A DNA stretch of 64,000 nucleotides from Charina bottae (Eukaryota; Chordata; Lepidosauria; Squamata; Charinaidae). The notes under the pieces were generated by a model. That model made no database searches. It was not told where the DNA came from and was given only the letters and a program-made list of their open reading frames with translations. This document shows positions 43,403 to 53,830 of the stretch, piece by piece. Location of the stretch: positions 14,096,501 to 14,160,500 of the forward strand of contig JALMGJ010000006.1 in the NCBI GenBank assembly GCA_023362775.1. Direction: 5' to 3'. How positions within the stretch are numbered: the stretch's first letter is position 1; each line of letters starts with the position of its first letter. The translations under genes and the position numbers were made by a program.

Positions 43403-45399
43403 TTATGTACAATGGGAGTAACAAAGTTGTAAAATATATTTTTACAGAAACAAGAAAAAAACATGGTTAGTACATGTATCCATTTACAAGCTTCATTTTT
43501 TCAGTTTTTACAACCAATAGTCATCAACACTAGAAAATGGTTTAAAAACACTTGTTACACATATGTATAATGCACAATATACATTTCATGCAATGTTTTA
43601 TTCAGATACATACAAATACATCAAATACAACTTATGCAGTAATATAAAACACAGTCAGATAGGAACAGAAAAACATTGCCCTCATTGCCCCCTCCTTTGC
43701 AAAAAAAAAATGCAGCTGGTAAGCAGGAATTCCAATCCTGTTGCATGCTGTTAGCTGATTTTTTGAGGCAAAGGTTTGTTTTGATTTGAAGAAAATCGCA
43801 GGGCTGTTTCAACCCTTTGCAAGCTCACATCGAGGGCTAAACCATTTTGCAAGCTTGGTATTTTTACCTGAGCAAACTAATTCAGGGCATGTCCACTGCG
43901 TTACTGCAGAGTGATATACTGTACAACAAATTAAGGATAAGCTTTCCTTTACACAATGACACTCTGTAACACTCTGTCATTTGACACTCTCAAGAACCAT
44001 AGGATTCTCTGTTCTGGGCTTTTGTAACTTCATCACCAGGATAAATGTTCAAATTTGTGCTGAACTTCCTCAGCTGGCAATTCTATTTCAGCTGACTGAC
44101 AAATTCTTATACAAGGTGGTAAGATTCAGTTTCTAAGCAGAAAACAACTCACATAAGTACGAAGTCCTACACAAACTTCTACACTTTCTTATGTACACAC
44201 AGAAAACAGCACGTGACTGTTCTACACATCCCAGTTAGCATCTGCACCATGCTATCAATGACTGGCCTGCTTTAAAATCCATAAAGCACCCTGTTAAGTC
44301 AATGGATTGTTTGGGACTTGTCACCATGTAGAGCCAAAACGCTTGCCTTACACACACTGTTTCAGGGAGATCTACATTCAAATATGCTGTGCCAACATCA
44401 CAATATGTAAATGGACACCTGTTTCCACGCTACGCAACCAGAAAACGCACCACACGTCAATATTCTGGCCTAGCTGTGGGTGCATACACTAGATCTACAG
44501 TTCACAAACTCCTTTTGTGAAATCCCTGGGCAACAAAGCTGGCTTTACACAATACATAATACAGAGTATTATCAGGAAGAAATGTCTTTCTGAACATTCA
44601 TCTGGAACCTACAGCTTACTAAAACAAAGGACAGGTTGGTTACTTTTAACACTTCACCAAAACTCAAACTGACTATCCACAGCTGTGTTCCAATGTTCTT
44701 CTTGCCTCTCAAAGGCAGGAGCAACACATCTAGCAAAGACTGGTTTTTTTCAGGCATTTTGTCACCTGCTAAATCTCAAATCTGTCAGGCTTCACACCCT
44801 GGAATAAGAGGACCCATGAGGAATGACCACTGTGCTTTCCCCATCACCATCTTCTTTCCTTCCACTACCTGACTCCCTCTCCAGGCCCTGCAACTGCTCA
44901 GGTGAAATTTCCACTCCTTCACCTGAGGGGCCCTTTTAACACTCGGAGACTGGGGAACAGAAGAAACCTAAACTGGTTTTTGCCCATCTACTGAATTATG
45001 GACAGTAGGTTTACACTAGCAATGCAGCAACACTTCTGCAACCTTAGCATACAACCTTTCCCAACCAGTAGGCTGCTTAAAAATAAAGCACTTCTGGAGA
45101 TTTGGATTTGACTATGGCTTAATGAAACAACGATAAGCCTTGGATTTTAATCAACAACCAACAACCAACAACCTGAAGCACTCTGCTTCCTTGGTTCTTC
45201 CTTCTCTGTGACCTGGGGTTGTGAACACACGCAAATGTTTCACATATATGCAGGTACTTCAGTGAAGGGCACTTGTCATACCAAAGAAAAATAAACTTAT
45301 TTTTACAGTTGAATTCTACACCCTAGAATTCCAACATTGGCAAGTCTTTGGGAGAATACTTTCCTACAAAGCCAATTCTAGAACACATGGCTCAGGAAC
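43400..45399 (-). pseudogene. Unreadable pol region of the copia element
   Basis: About 2 kb that should hold the end of integrase, reverse transcriptase and RNase H. Short frames exist, but I recognise no YVDD-type active site. An acidic, Ser/Glu-rich linker (minus strand near 44820-44930) fits the integrase-RT spacer. Deletion of part of the reverse transcriptase is likely from the length. Confidence 0.5.
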
Positions 45400-45720
45400 T
45401 CTCCACTACAATCAGACTGGAACTGACCTATTAGATAACCATATTTTCATCCTACTATTGCTACATACACTTCAAAGCGAGCACAGACCTTCGCTTTAGA
45501 CTTCAACAAGTAGCAACAACACCAGCAGGTATGATCATCAACCAGAAGGAACATGAAACGCACCCCACCATTACTTGGGACATGGGGGCTAACTAGGTCT
45601 CTATGAACCAACTGAAATGGTCTAGTTAACACTCTGTCACTTTGCCTAGCAACAGATACAGTCCTGATATTAGATTGTTTACACACAGTTTACACACAAC
45701 ACAATCAAGAAACTTTTGCA
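45400..45720 (-). pseudogene. Copia integrase remnant
   Basis: The frame from 45686 to 45447 (79 codons) contains RPFQLVHRDLVSP (first catalytic aspartate region), GGVRFMFLLVDDHT and LLKSKAKVCARFE. These match the copia integrase core, which in intact elements reads like FxLVHxDL...FxxDDxSR...FLKSK. The upstream zinc-binding part (about 45690-45730) is broken. The later catalytic glutamate region is not readable. Confidence 0.75.
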
Positions 45721-46330
45721 CATTTCCTGGGTTCTAACTCAGAATGCATTTGGCTATCTGAGACACACTCTCCCATCCCGGGATACCCCAGTACTTTGTG
45801 AAAACTTTATGGATGCATTTATGATGTGGGGAAACATTAAACACACAATGTCCTGTCCACACAATCTCCACAGCATCTCACACACTTGATGTTACAGGTT
45901 TGTCTCTAACACACTCAACCTCAACACAAGCAGTTTCATATCGCAATTAAACATTCAGCACCTGCACTCAGACTTGACCAGGGCTGGAACACTGAGGAGA
46001 GAAAAACAAGTGTACACATACACATTCTTACACACTTATCACAGAAATATCAGCTAAAATGACTTACTGAACTCAAGGCTGAAAGCCAAATTCAACAACA
46101 GAGTCTCTGGAAATGCTTACAAACAGCAGTCCGGCAGAGTAGAAGACTCAGATTCGTTGTTTAGCTGACATCTGCCTTCTGGCTTCTGGCTTCCCCTCCA
46201 TTCGTAAATCGGCCTTCTTGCACTGACAGCATCCGCTGGACATCGGGGCAGGGAACAGCCTTCCAGAATCACAGCAAACCACGGCAAATGTAAATTCCAT
46301 ACCAGGTTTTACTTCAGCTGGAACACTCTG

Positions 46331-46930
46331 TTAGGAATTCTCAGGAACAACAGCAACAGACGGCTCCTGGAAGTGTCTTGTAAAATAATCCACAACAAGG
46401 TCGCAGGGAGATAGCATCGTTGCTTTCTCGACCAGTAGCTCCAGGCTTGACAAAATCACGCATGCTTTTTCACAGTGCCAGAAAAACATGCCTTCTTGTT
46501 CAAATGCAGCAAACAAAGTCTTGAACTCACCAAGGTGGGTCATCACAGTCTCACCGGTTGCAGCTTCAAACCATAAAGCTGTCTTAATAGACCACCAAGG
46601 GTAACAGAGTTCCACTGTGTATTAAAGGCTCCAACAGCTTCTCAGCACCCATTACTCAGTCCTTGAGTAGCTGACATGCAGTAGCTGAGATAATTCCATT
46701 CAGAGGATTTGAGTCCCAAAAGGAAAAATGCCATAAGCACAGTCCAAACATGCTTGCACTTCTTCAGAGAGATCCTCTGGAGGTGGATTTGCCACATACT
46801 GCCACAAATCTTCTTCTTGCAAAAAGAATGATTCCATCTCCACACACTAAAGGCTCAAATGGCAGACTGACCAGATACTGTTCAGCCATTGCTGACCACT
46901 CAAAGACAGCATGTTTACTCCAAAACCAGC
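46331..46930 (-). pseudogene. Copia gag remnant
   Basis: The minus strand encodes pieces of a copia-type capsid region. 46615-46331 gives a frame of 94 codons with THLGEFKTLFAAFEQEG and HCEKACVILSSLE, resembling the helical capsid segment of copia Gag. 46845-46642 and 47003-46764 hold N-terminal pieces in other frames. Frameshifts between the pieces make it non-functional. No nucleocapsid zinc knuckle was recognised. Confidence 0.65.
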
Positions 46931-46994
46931 CTCTAAAAACAAACTCCCTTCCACAGCCAGGTCCAACACAGCAAAGAAAACGCAAATTTCTCTC

Positions 46995-47006
46995 TGGGCC
47001 CATAAC
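46995..47006 (-). other. Primer-binding site matching initiator tRNA-Met anticodon arm
   Basis: Starting one base inside the 5' LTR end, the minus strand reads GTTATGGGCCCA. This is complementary to the tRNAi-Met anticodon stem-loop segment TGGGCCCATAAC. Copia-type elements are known to prime with a tRNAi-Met half molecule that ends in the anticodon loop. This fixes both the superfamily and the orientation. Confidence 0.85.
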
Positions 47007-47007
47007 T

Positions 47008-47740
47008 TGATGGGATATATGCTGGCTTAAATGGGAAAAACCGAGGCTTGAGAATAAACAGACAAGAATGCAGCTTGTTAGGGCTAACAGTGTTTACTGG
47101 TAGCATAAGGCAATAATGCAGATACAGTACATTATCGCAAAAATGAAAAAGATGAATATACAAGATACATCATTGTAAAAGGAAAAACAAAACAAACTTA
47201 TAAGCAGAGTTCCGTGTATTGATCCCAGGGCCAGAGTTCCTGCCATGGCCTATACCCAAAGCCAGGCATAGCTCACTCTGCCCAGTCCACGGGAAGTGAA
47301 CACGTGAAGAACTACATGGCTAAAAAACACTAGAAATCAAGAAGCATAGAACACCATTTTGCATGGTTGTATATTCAGTTCTTCTAGCTTTCTAATTGGC
47401 TGGAAGTTAGCTGTGACACACACTAGGCCCAAAGCATTACGCCTAAAGCACATAGCATGACCTGCTATTGGGTAGCAGTGCTGCATCTAAGCACTGAGTT
47501 CCCCCCTCCTTGCTCAGGGGGCCTGGGCAAGGCTTCCCACAGAAGGAAATCAGGATGATTTGTTCCCATGGGAAGATCCAGAAACTAGCCATAACATGGT
47601 ACCTTCTCGCTCCCTATCTCATGAGGATGTAAACAAAGCCAAGGCTTCTCTGTTATCCAGCCACCTGGCGTTCACATCATCATGAGAACGCTTTGCTTTG
47701 TACAGGAATAATTCGCCAAGTCAACACAAGAACTCTAACA
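47008..47740 (-). repeat. 5' LTR of the copia element
   Basis: On the minus strand this is the upstream LTR, starting TGTTAGAG at 47740 and ending ATCCCATCA at 47008. A TATA-like CTTATAAG lies inside. It is 98.6% identical to 42655-43388 by eye. Confidence 0.93.
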
Positions 47741-47745
47741 ATTTT

Positions 47746-48178
47746 ACGTACATTTTCTCTCTCTTTCTATTTCTTTTCTCCTGGGCCTTCTCCTCTCTAT
47801 CCAATTCATGGCCCAGGAGAGGATAGGCTGTTCTCTATAAGGGGTTAAAGTTATTACAAACTGAGTTGTAGATTGTCCTCTTCTGCCAGAAAGAAACATG
47901 ATGGGAGAAAAATCTCTCAGCCTTAGTTACTCTTTGTATCTTATTCTCAGAATTACTTAGATATCTTTTCTGGACAATCACTTTCATATTTATCCCAGTA
48001 ATTCAGTTCAGGCAAAATCCAATGATGTAGGCCTGGGTTTTACTATTTCTAATTCTAATCACCATATGGAACAGCCTTTTGCAAGCTGGTGCTCTAACGA
48101 TGTGTTGAATTAGGATTGGCATATTTTCCAGCCATAGATAAGCTGATAAATTTGGAAGACCAATGCATCTGGAGATAC
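47746..48178. other. No recognised feature
   Basis: Pyrimidine-rich then AT-rich non-coding DNA. Nothing is identified. Confidence 0.5.
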
Positions 48179-48491
48179 CAGTTTGGTAGGCTGACCATAC
48201 GTCCCGTTATTTCACTATTTCTGGAGCGTCCCGTCGTTATAGTAAAAATCTCAATTTTGTCCCGTTTTTTAAAGTTTCCCGGCGAAGCGCGCACACACGT
48301 GCACACACACACCACCCCCCCGCATGCACACATACATGCCCCCTGCACACACGCACATGTGCACGCCCCCCACACACGCGCACACATGCGCACACACCCC
48401 CACACACACACATGCGTGCGCACCTGCGCACACGCCCACTTTGTCCGGCAACATTTTTGCCTCAAGGAAATATGATCAGCGTACAGTTTGG
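48179..48491. mobile_element. hAT-like element with CA/CG-rich core (hAT-m), 8-bp TSD
   Basis: CAGTTTGG flanks both ends (48179-48186 and 48484-48491). Termini TAGGCTGACCATACG and ATATGATCAGCGTA are inverted. The interior includes repeated CGTCCCG words and a (CA/CG)n core (48285-48435) which creates overlapping ORFs of up to 142 codons on both strands. Confidence 0.85.
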
Positions 48492-48559
48492 GGAAAGCTG
48501 GTGCTGAAAATATCTGTATCATTCACAAGGGTTAAGGTTAGGGCAAGCACAGTTTGACT

Positions 48560-49040
48560 CATTGCATTTATTTATTGGAGATTTTATTATACTCATTTTT
48601 ACACCACCTCCATCTAAGATACAAGGCAGCCCACAACACAATAAAATATATTCATCCCTAAAGTTATAAAATAATGCTATAATAAAAACCTATTAAGATG
48701 CATATATTGGTCATCAGCTAACAGTAAAAACTGCCTACCCCATGGACAGCTATCCCCAATTTCTTTGGCATCTTATGTCCCAAGGGTCTATGAAAAAAAC
48801 CTGCACTCTTAACCTTTCTGAATATTAAAAAGGCGGGAGCCATCTTAACCTTGAGAGGGGGGAAATCTGTTCTCCAATGAGGAGACCACATCCAAGGACT
48901 GTCTCCGAGCCCCCCAGCATTCTGAGGAAGGCAATGGAGTCCACTGGGGTCCAGTCTGCTTATGCTGGATGGGCAAATCTACTCAGAGCAAATGGTCTTG
49001 AATGTAGCCAGGACTATGGCAATAAAAGGCTTTATAGGTA
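48560..49040 (-). mobile_element. Divergent L2/CR1-type LINE 3' region, inverted
   Basis: TTGCATTTATTTATTGGAG and ACACCACCTCCATCTAAG replace the usual hairpin. The coding part includes AAAGGCTTTATAGGTAATG, which corresponds to GGGCTTTAAAGGTAATAACC in the 32-kb copy. Confidence 0.6.
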
Positions 49041-49044
49041 ATGA

Positions 49045-49939
49045 TCAATGCTTTTTTTAAAAAAAACTTTTTATTGAGTAATTTTACATTACTCAAAGAT
49101 AATGGAAACCAATGTCAGAAATAAAGAAAAAGGAGAAAAGAGAAGAAATACAAAGTGCAAAGAAAAAAGAACAGAATAAAAAGAACAGAACAGAACAGAA
49201 AAAAGAGAAAAGATAGAAAAAAGAGTATTTAAAGAAGCGACTCCCAATCTTCCTTGAAACAAGTACAAAATTAATATTTTCACAACCGATGAAACTAGGG
49301 AGGGTTCCTTCTGAACCTCTTGCTCCGCCTACTATCCAGCTGTGGGCTATGCTGTCTCTTATCTGACCATTCCCTTGGCAGCATCTCTTCACCCTGTCTC
49401 CCAAGGTTTTTCCCATATACCATCACATATGTAACTTCTTGCCATTTATTTTATGTTCTTAAATTCTTTAAACTGTAGGTTAATTTTTCTTCTATTTCGG
49501 AATGAAATTTTACTCACCAGGTAGATTTTCAGACTTGTTATTTGGAAGACCTCTTTTAACTTTAAAATAATTATAAATCCAAAAATGTTTAGAAAGTGAG
49601 GGTAGGCAAACCTAGTGCCTGTAAAGGCTCCACTGCAGTTGAGAGCTTGATGGCTCTCAGGCTTCTGGGGGAGGTATGGCAAACTGAAGATGGCTCTGTG
49701 AAAGTGGAGCCGATGACTACAGCAAAGACCAAGGAACCGGTGAGTAGAAACCAGTGAGTAGACTGGTACCTGGGAACCTCTCTGGACAACGAGAGCAAGG
49801 GAGATTGCCCACATGTACTCCATATGGCTGCTCCTTGTGAGGAGACTGCAGGACAGCAGTTTTCTGAGGGTTTGAGTGCTGGGAGGCAAAGGGATTAGAC
49901 ATCTTGCTCACAACCATGGTGGAGATTTTTAAAGGACAC
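49045..49939 (-). mobile_element. L1-like retroposon, inverted
   Basis: It begins with a T/A run and AACTTTTTATTGAG, and continues with a purine-rich stretch, as an inverted L1-type 3' UTR would. The far part is less AT-rich (49600-49920). No reverse transcriptase is seen; ORFs of 107 and 147 codons are weak. Confidence 0.45.
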
Positions 49940-50172
49940 TAAGTTTGCAACCTAGCAATTCGAAAGCATGCAAATGCAAGTAGATTAATAGGTACCACTT
50001 CGGTGGGTAGGTAACAGCGTTCCGCATGCGTCATGCCGGCCACATGACCGTGGAAGCGTCTTCGGACAACGCTGGCTCTTCGGCTAACAAACGGAGATGA
50101 GCACCGGCCCCTAGAGTCGGACACGACTGCACAAATGTGCGGGGGGAACCTTTACCTTTTTTAAGTTTGCAA
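49940..50172 (+). mobile_element. 5'-truncated Sauria-type SINE with 11-bp TSD
   Basis: TAAGTTTGCAA is repeated at 49940-49950 and 50162-50172. The insert starts in mid-SINE (CCTAGCAATTCGAAAGC), without the tRNA head, and ends in GGGGGGAACC and ACCTTTTT. The TSD directly abuts the truncation point. Confidence 0.93.
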
Positions 50173-50235
50173 GCCTCCCTTTCTAATCACTTTCAGAAAT
50201 TACTCATTAACTACTTCTAAGCTATTAGAGACCCT

Positions 50236-50511
50236 CAGAATGACAAGTTTGAAAATGCCAGGTGAGTCTGCCTTCAATAGTGAATGTGATGGACTTCAGT
50301 AACACTGCTGGTTCTCAGGAAGGAGGGAGCACATTCCAAGGAGGGGAGGAAGATAAGAGAAAAGACAGTCCAGAGCTGGAAAGTGGGAAGACTAAGAGGT
50401 TCAGAATAGCTTTAGTCTGGCAAAGTTCTGTCTATACGGTGTGAGCAAATAAAGAACTGAAGTTTGGTTGGATTGATTCTTTGTCGTTCTTGGGCTGGGC
50501 CTGACACTGAA
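50236..50511 (+). mobile_element. Possible solo LTR
   Basis: TGACAAG (50241) to CCTGACA (50506) has TG...CA ends, an AATAAA at about 50447-50452 near the 3' end, and flanks CAGAA/CTGAA matching at 4 of 5 bases. No second LTR or internal region is seen. Confidence 0.4.
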
Positions 50512-50896
50512 CAACGACAAAAAAATTAATCAGAAGAATTTAAACAAACTGAAATAAACAGCAAAAAGCTAAATAAGATTTTGATCTTAGAAAGTTACAA
50601 ATGGACTAAGGGTTCAGATAAAATTGGAATATTGAAAATTTTACAATAAGATTTTGGAATTAATTATAAAGTACAAACAGCTTCTTGTGGGAAATAGATC
50701 CTGTTTTAGCTTTTACAAGACAAAACATAGATAAGCAGTTTCATGATTACAATAGACTTAACACAATTAGACACAATAGACCTTAATCAAGGAAATGTTA
50801 ACTCAGTCAATCACCCAAACAGCACACAACAGCCCCATCAAGGAACTACCAAGGAGAGTACAAGACCCCCACCAACACAGGCAGGACAAGCCAGGG

Positions 50897-50904
50897 TATA
50901 TAAA
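50897..50904 (+). promoter_or_regulatory. TATA box of PLE copy B
   Basis: TATATAAA is 29 nt upstream of the hammerhead stem I start, identical spacing to copy A. Confidence 0.5.
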
Positions 50905-50925
50905 CAGACAGCAAGTTCCACTCCC

Positions 50926-50977
50926 TTTTCGCACTGAAGATGTTGCCTAGCCTGGCAATGAAACGTCTGCATGAAAA
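50926..50977 (+). ncRNA. Type I hammerhead ribozyme motif (PLE copy B)
   Basis: CTGAAGA (50934-50940) and GAAA (50960-50963). Stem I pairs 50926-50933 with 50968-50977 (two bulged bases). Stem II pairs 50942-50947 with 50954-50959, six pairs with a G-U at the base; the loop differs from copy A by one base while both stems are unchanged. Predicted cleavage follows C50967. Confidence 0.7.
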
Positions 50978-52298
50978 CAACAAGGCTCAGAGAGCACCAA
51001 AGACTCCCCAGTTTCATGATTTCAAAAACTGGACACTAGAGGGGACTAAAGATTTCAGGTAGAGGAAAGATATACAGGCCTGTAAGATGATGCAAAATGT
51101 TATGACAATAAAAATACTGAAGGAGACTTTTGATGAAAGGAATCAGAAAATAGTACCACAATATCGACAATGTCAGTAATGATGTCTGCTTCTATGGATA
51201 GACTATATGCAAAAGATGTTATTGAAGAAATGACAGATGTAGAACAAATTTTGCCTGACAAGACATGCCTGTCATAGAAACAGTATGGAACATGGATTTA
51301 CAACTGACAGGCCAAGATAATGACTTAGAAAAGGATGTTTCACTGGATCTACAAAAGAAACTTGCTGTTGTTTTAAAATACAAAAGGGAAGTACAAATGA
51401 CAAACCAAGAGAGTGACCTGGACAGTTTTTTCCTATTGTATTTACAAAAGAGTCTTGTTAAAGCCTTGAAGAACTCTGTGTGATGGGACAAAGAAGAAAT
51501 GAAGAGAAATCAAATCCTACAACAATATTTGAATGAACTAAAGATTAAGAATGTTAGAAGTAAAATGAAGGAACATAAGGTTGGTTTATTTGATCAAGGT
51601 TAAAATAAGATATGTTGTTACTTCTGGCTATCCTTTATGGACTTTCTGCTGTCACTAGGACTGAAAATGTGATGTTTTATGTATTTGTTAATAAATAAGA
51701 GATGGAATATGGGATGAAGAGATAAATGTTTCTAACTTTAGAGAGGGTGAAGAGTTACTAAATTTGTTTATGCTTGTTGTGATGAAGGGTGGAAGTCACT
51801 TCTTTATATATTGAGAGAGAGAGAGGGGGGGGAGTGCCAAAGTGTCAAAACCTCTGTGTTGGATGAAACCCAGAGCATCCAGGAGTACAAGAGTAAGATG
51901 GCACCCAAAGATGAGCTGCAGAGGGGCAGCCACAGAAATGGAAGGAATATCAAGCAGAGGAAGTGCCATGGCAAGACAAGGCCCTGCATGGGATGTACCA
52001 TCAACAGATAGCTGAGGTGGCTGACATTGGGAAATCCTACCAGTGGCTGGAAAGGGCTAGACTAAAAGACAGCACTGAGGCACTGATCATAACAGCACAA
52101 GAACAGGCACTAAGCACCAGATCTATAGAAGCAGGGGTCTACCACACTAGACAGGACCAATGTGCAGACTGTGCAGAGAGGCCTCAGAAAGAGTCCAACA
52201 TATAGTGGCAGGTTGTAAGAGGCAGGCAGGAACAGCATACAGTGAATGGCACAACCAAGTAGCTGGCATTGCATACAGGAACATCTGCACAGTGTATG

Positions 52299-53484
52299 GG
52301 CTAGACCAAGGGTCGGAAATGGCGGCTCTTGAGCCAGATCTGGCTCTTTGGCCCCTCGGCTCTGGCTCTCTCTCTCTGTCTGCCGCCCGACATCTGGAAA
52401 GCCAGTCTCGGAAAGCAGCGCGAACCCTGGGGAAGAAACAGAGACGCTGATTGGTGGAGGCTCAGAAGGAAGGACGCCTCCACCAATCAGCGCGCACCAA
52501 AGGGGAGCAGAGAGGCGGGCTGAACAAGGCGAAGCCCGATTGGCCCTGCTTCCCAGAGGTGCTCCAAAAAGGCCGGCGCGGGGCCTCGCTCAGCAGCGCG
52601 CGGAAGCGCTCCAAAAAGACCGGTGCGGGGCCTTGCTCAGCTGCGCTGGGCTGTGAAGCTGGACAAGCCGCCGGACCTGGAGCGCTTCCACGTGCAGCTG
52701 AGCGAGGCCCCGCGCCGGTCTTTTTGGAGCGCTTCCGCGTGCAGCTGAGTGAGGCCCCGTGCCGGTCTTTTTGGAGCGCTTCTGCGTGCAGCTGAGCGAG
52801 GCCCCGCGCCGGCCTTTTTGGAGAGCTTCCACGCGCAGCTGAGCGAGGCCCCGCGCCGGTCTTTTTGGAGCGCATTTCCACAGCCCAGCGCTCAGCTGCG
52901 TGCGGAAGTGCTCCAAAAAGACCAGCGCGGGGCCTCGCTCAGCTGCGCGTGGAAACGCTCCAAAAATACCGGCGCGGGGCCTCGCTCAGCTGCGCGCGGA
53001 AGCGCTCATAAAAGACCGGCGTGGGGCCTCGCTCAGCTGCGCGTGGAAGCGCTCCAAAAAGACCGGCGTGGGGGCTCGCTCAGCTGCGTGCGGAAGCACT
53101 CCAGGTCCGGCGACTCGTCCAGCTTCACAGCCCAGCGCCAGCACACCCGGACTGGCTCAGAGACGTGCGCCGCCAGCAGCGCCTCCGACTTGGCCAGCCT
53201 GCGCGCCTTGGAGAGCTGGGGTGCAGCGGGACGGGAGTGTCGCCGGTGGCCCGCGAGGACCGGCCATGGAAGGTGAGCGAGGGCCGGGGTGGCCGGCCAA
53301 GCGCAGCACAGCCCTGTATCTTACCCTTCCACGCGATTGGATCCCGCCCCCAAACCCCACTCCCTTCCGCGCGATTGGCCCCCGCCCGCAAACCCCGCCC
53401 CCTGGCTCTCGAGCATTTCAAAATGTGCACGAGCATGTCAAAATGGCTCCCAGCATAAAAAGTTTGCTGACCCCTGGGCTAGAC
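52299..53484. mobile_element. 1.17-kb GC-rich hAT element (hAT-f) with perfect 8-bp TSD
   Basis: GGCTAGAC flanks both ends (52299-52306 and 53477-53484). Termini CAAGGGTCGGAAATGG and TTTGCTGACCCCTG are hAT-c-like. The interior contains a 47-bp minisatellite in alternating orientation (52557-53110) and the CCAAT/GC-box module near 53328-53402. The many ORFs of 100-209 codons on both strands share Ala/Arg/Pro-rich repeats and are artefacts. Confidence 0.93.
52557..53110. repeat. 47-bp minisatellite in inverted blocks inside hAT-f
   Basis: Each unit includes GAGGCCCCGCGCCGGTC followed by TTTTTGGAGCGCTTCC. Units run in one orientation at 52557-52640, the opposite at 52680-52875, and the first again at 52905-53105. 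The 47-bp period is read at 52681 against 52728. The arrangement predicts very large hairpins. Confidence 0.85.
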
Positions 53485-53830
53485 CCTCCCAAGTCCAGAT
53501 GGGAAATTCCAGAGAAGATCATGGGCTAAGATCCTATGGGACTTCCAGACAGGAAGGTACTGGCAGGTACTGGCCAATCAACCAGACATCGTGGTAGTAG
53601 ACAAGCACCAAAAGTGGTAGGAGCAATTGGGGTTGTAACTCCTAAGCTGAGAGAGTGGCTCCAACAGATCCCAGGAACAACATCAGAGCTCTCTGTCCAG
53701 AAGAGTGCAGTGCTAGGAATAGCTAAGTGCTAGGAATACCTAAGATACTGCGTGGAACCTCCAAACTCCCAGGCCTCTGGTAGAGGACCCGAGGTTGAGG
53801 AAGACACATACCACCCATAGGGGTGAGAAT

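Larger units (their letters stand above)
42650..47745 (-). mobile_element. Ty1/copia LTR retrotransposon, structurally complete, coding-dead
   Basis: ATTTT flanks both ends (42650-42654 and 47741-47745). Direct LTRs of 734 and 733 bp (TG...CA) differ by 10 substitutions and one indel by my count. Orientation is minus: primer site beside the right LTR, polypurine tract beside the left LTR, gag near 46.3-46.9 kb and integrase at about 45.5 kb. The internal part is only about 3.6 kb, and the RT/RNase H region appears shortened and unreadable. Confidence 0.93.
50736..51021 (+). mobile_element. Penelope-like terminal unit (PLE copy B) with 13-bp TSD
   Basis: CAGTTTCATGATT flanks both sides (50736-50748 and 51009-51021). 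The insert aligns with copy A from TTAACTCAGTCAATC to GAGAGCACC. It ends at GACTCCC, the same point as the 46-nt fragment at 54612-54657, whereas copy A continues for about 36 nt more. Confidence 0.8.
50512..51790 (+). mobile_element. A-rich L1-like ORF1-type remnant, split by a PLE unit
   Basis: An A-rich plus strand with short frames of lysine/glutamate-rich character (for example 51265-51483) resembles the coiled-coil part of an L1-type ORF1. PLE copy B (50749-51008) interrupts it. No RNA-binding motif is certain. Confidence 0.4.
51955..53715 (+). pseudogene. Dong/R4-type LINE C-terminus with restriction-like endonuclease remnant
   Basis: Readable blocks in order: DKALHGMYHQQIAEVADIGKS and LKDSTEALIITAQEQALSTR (51963-52130), then CADC.ERP with HIVAGCKRQAG, a CxxC...HxxxC zinc ring (52155-52230). 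After the hAT come PDIVVVDK (about 53585-53610) and VVGAIGVVTPKLREWLQQI (53615-53675). The PD...VVVD strand fits the PD-(D/E)xK nuclease that site-specific LINEs (R2/R4/NeSL type) use in place of the apurinic endonuclease. Frameshifts, stops and the 1.2-kb hAT make it dead. Confidence 0.6.
51810..53830 (+). mobile_element. Dong/R4-type LINE 3' region, split by hAT-f
   Basis: The two halves (51810-52298 and 53485-53830) join across hAT-f. The coding remnant and 3' end run to about 53830, where a T-run follows. The assignment uses the protein pattern described in the pseudogene entry. Confidence 0.65.

Noticed and set aside
42650..47745. Endogenous retrovirus
   Set aside because: Integrase style, internal tRNAi-Met primer site and absence of any envelope-like frame indicate Ty1/copia.
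48094..48522. 142-codon minus ORF and 119-codon plus ORF with His/Thr or Cys/Val repeats
   Set aside because: Products of the CA/CG-rich core of hAT-m.
52348..53529. Many Ala/Arg/Pro-rich ORFs up to 209 codons
   Set aside because: They come from the 47-bp inverted minisatellite in hAT-f, which is open in several frames on both strands.
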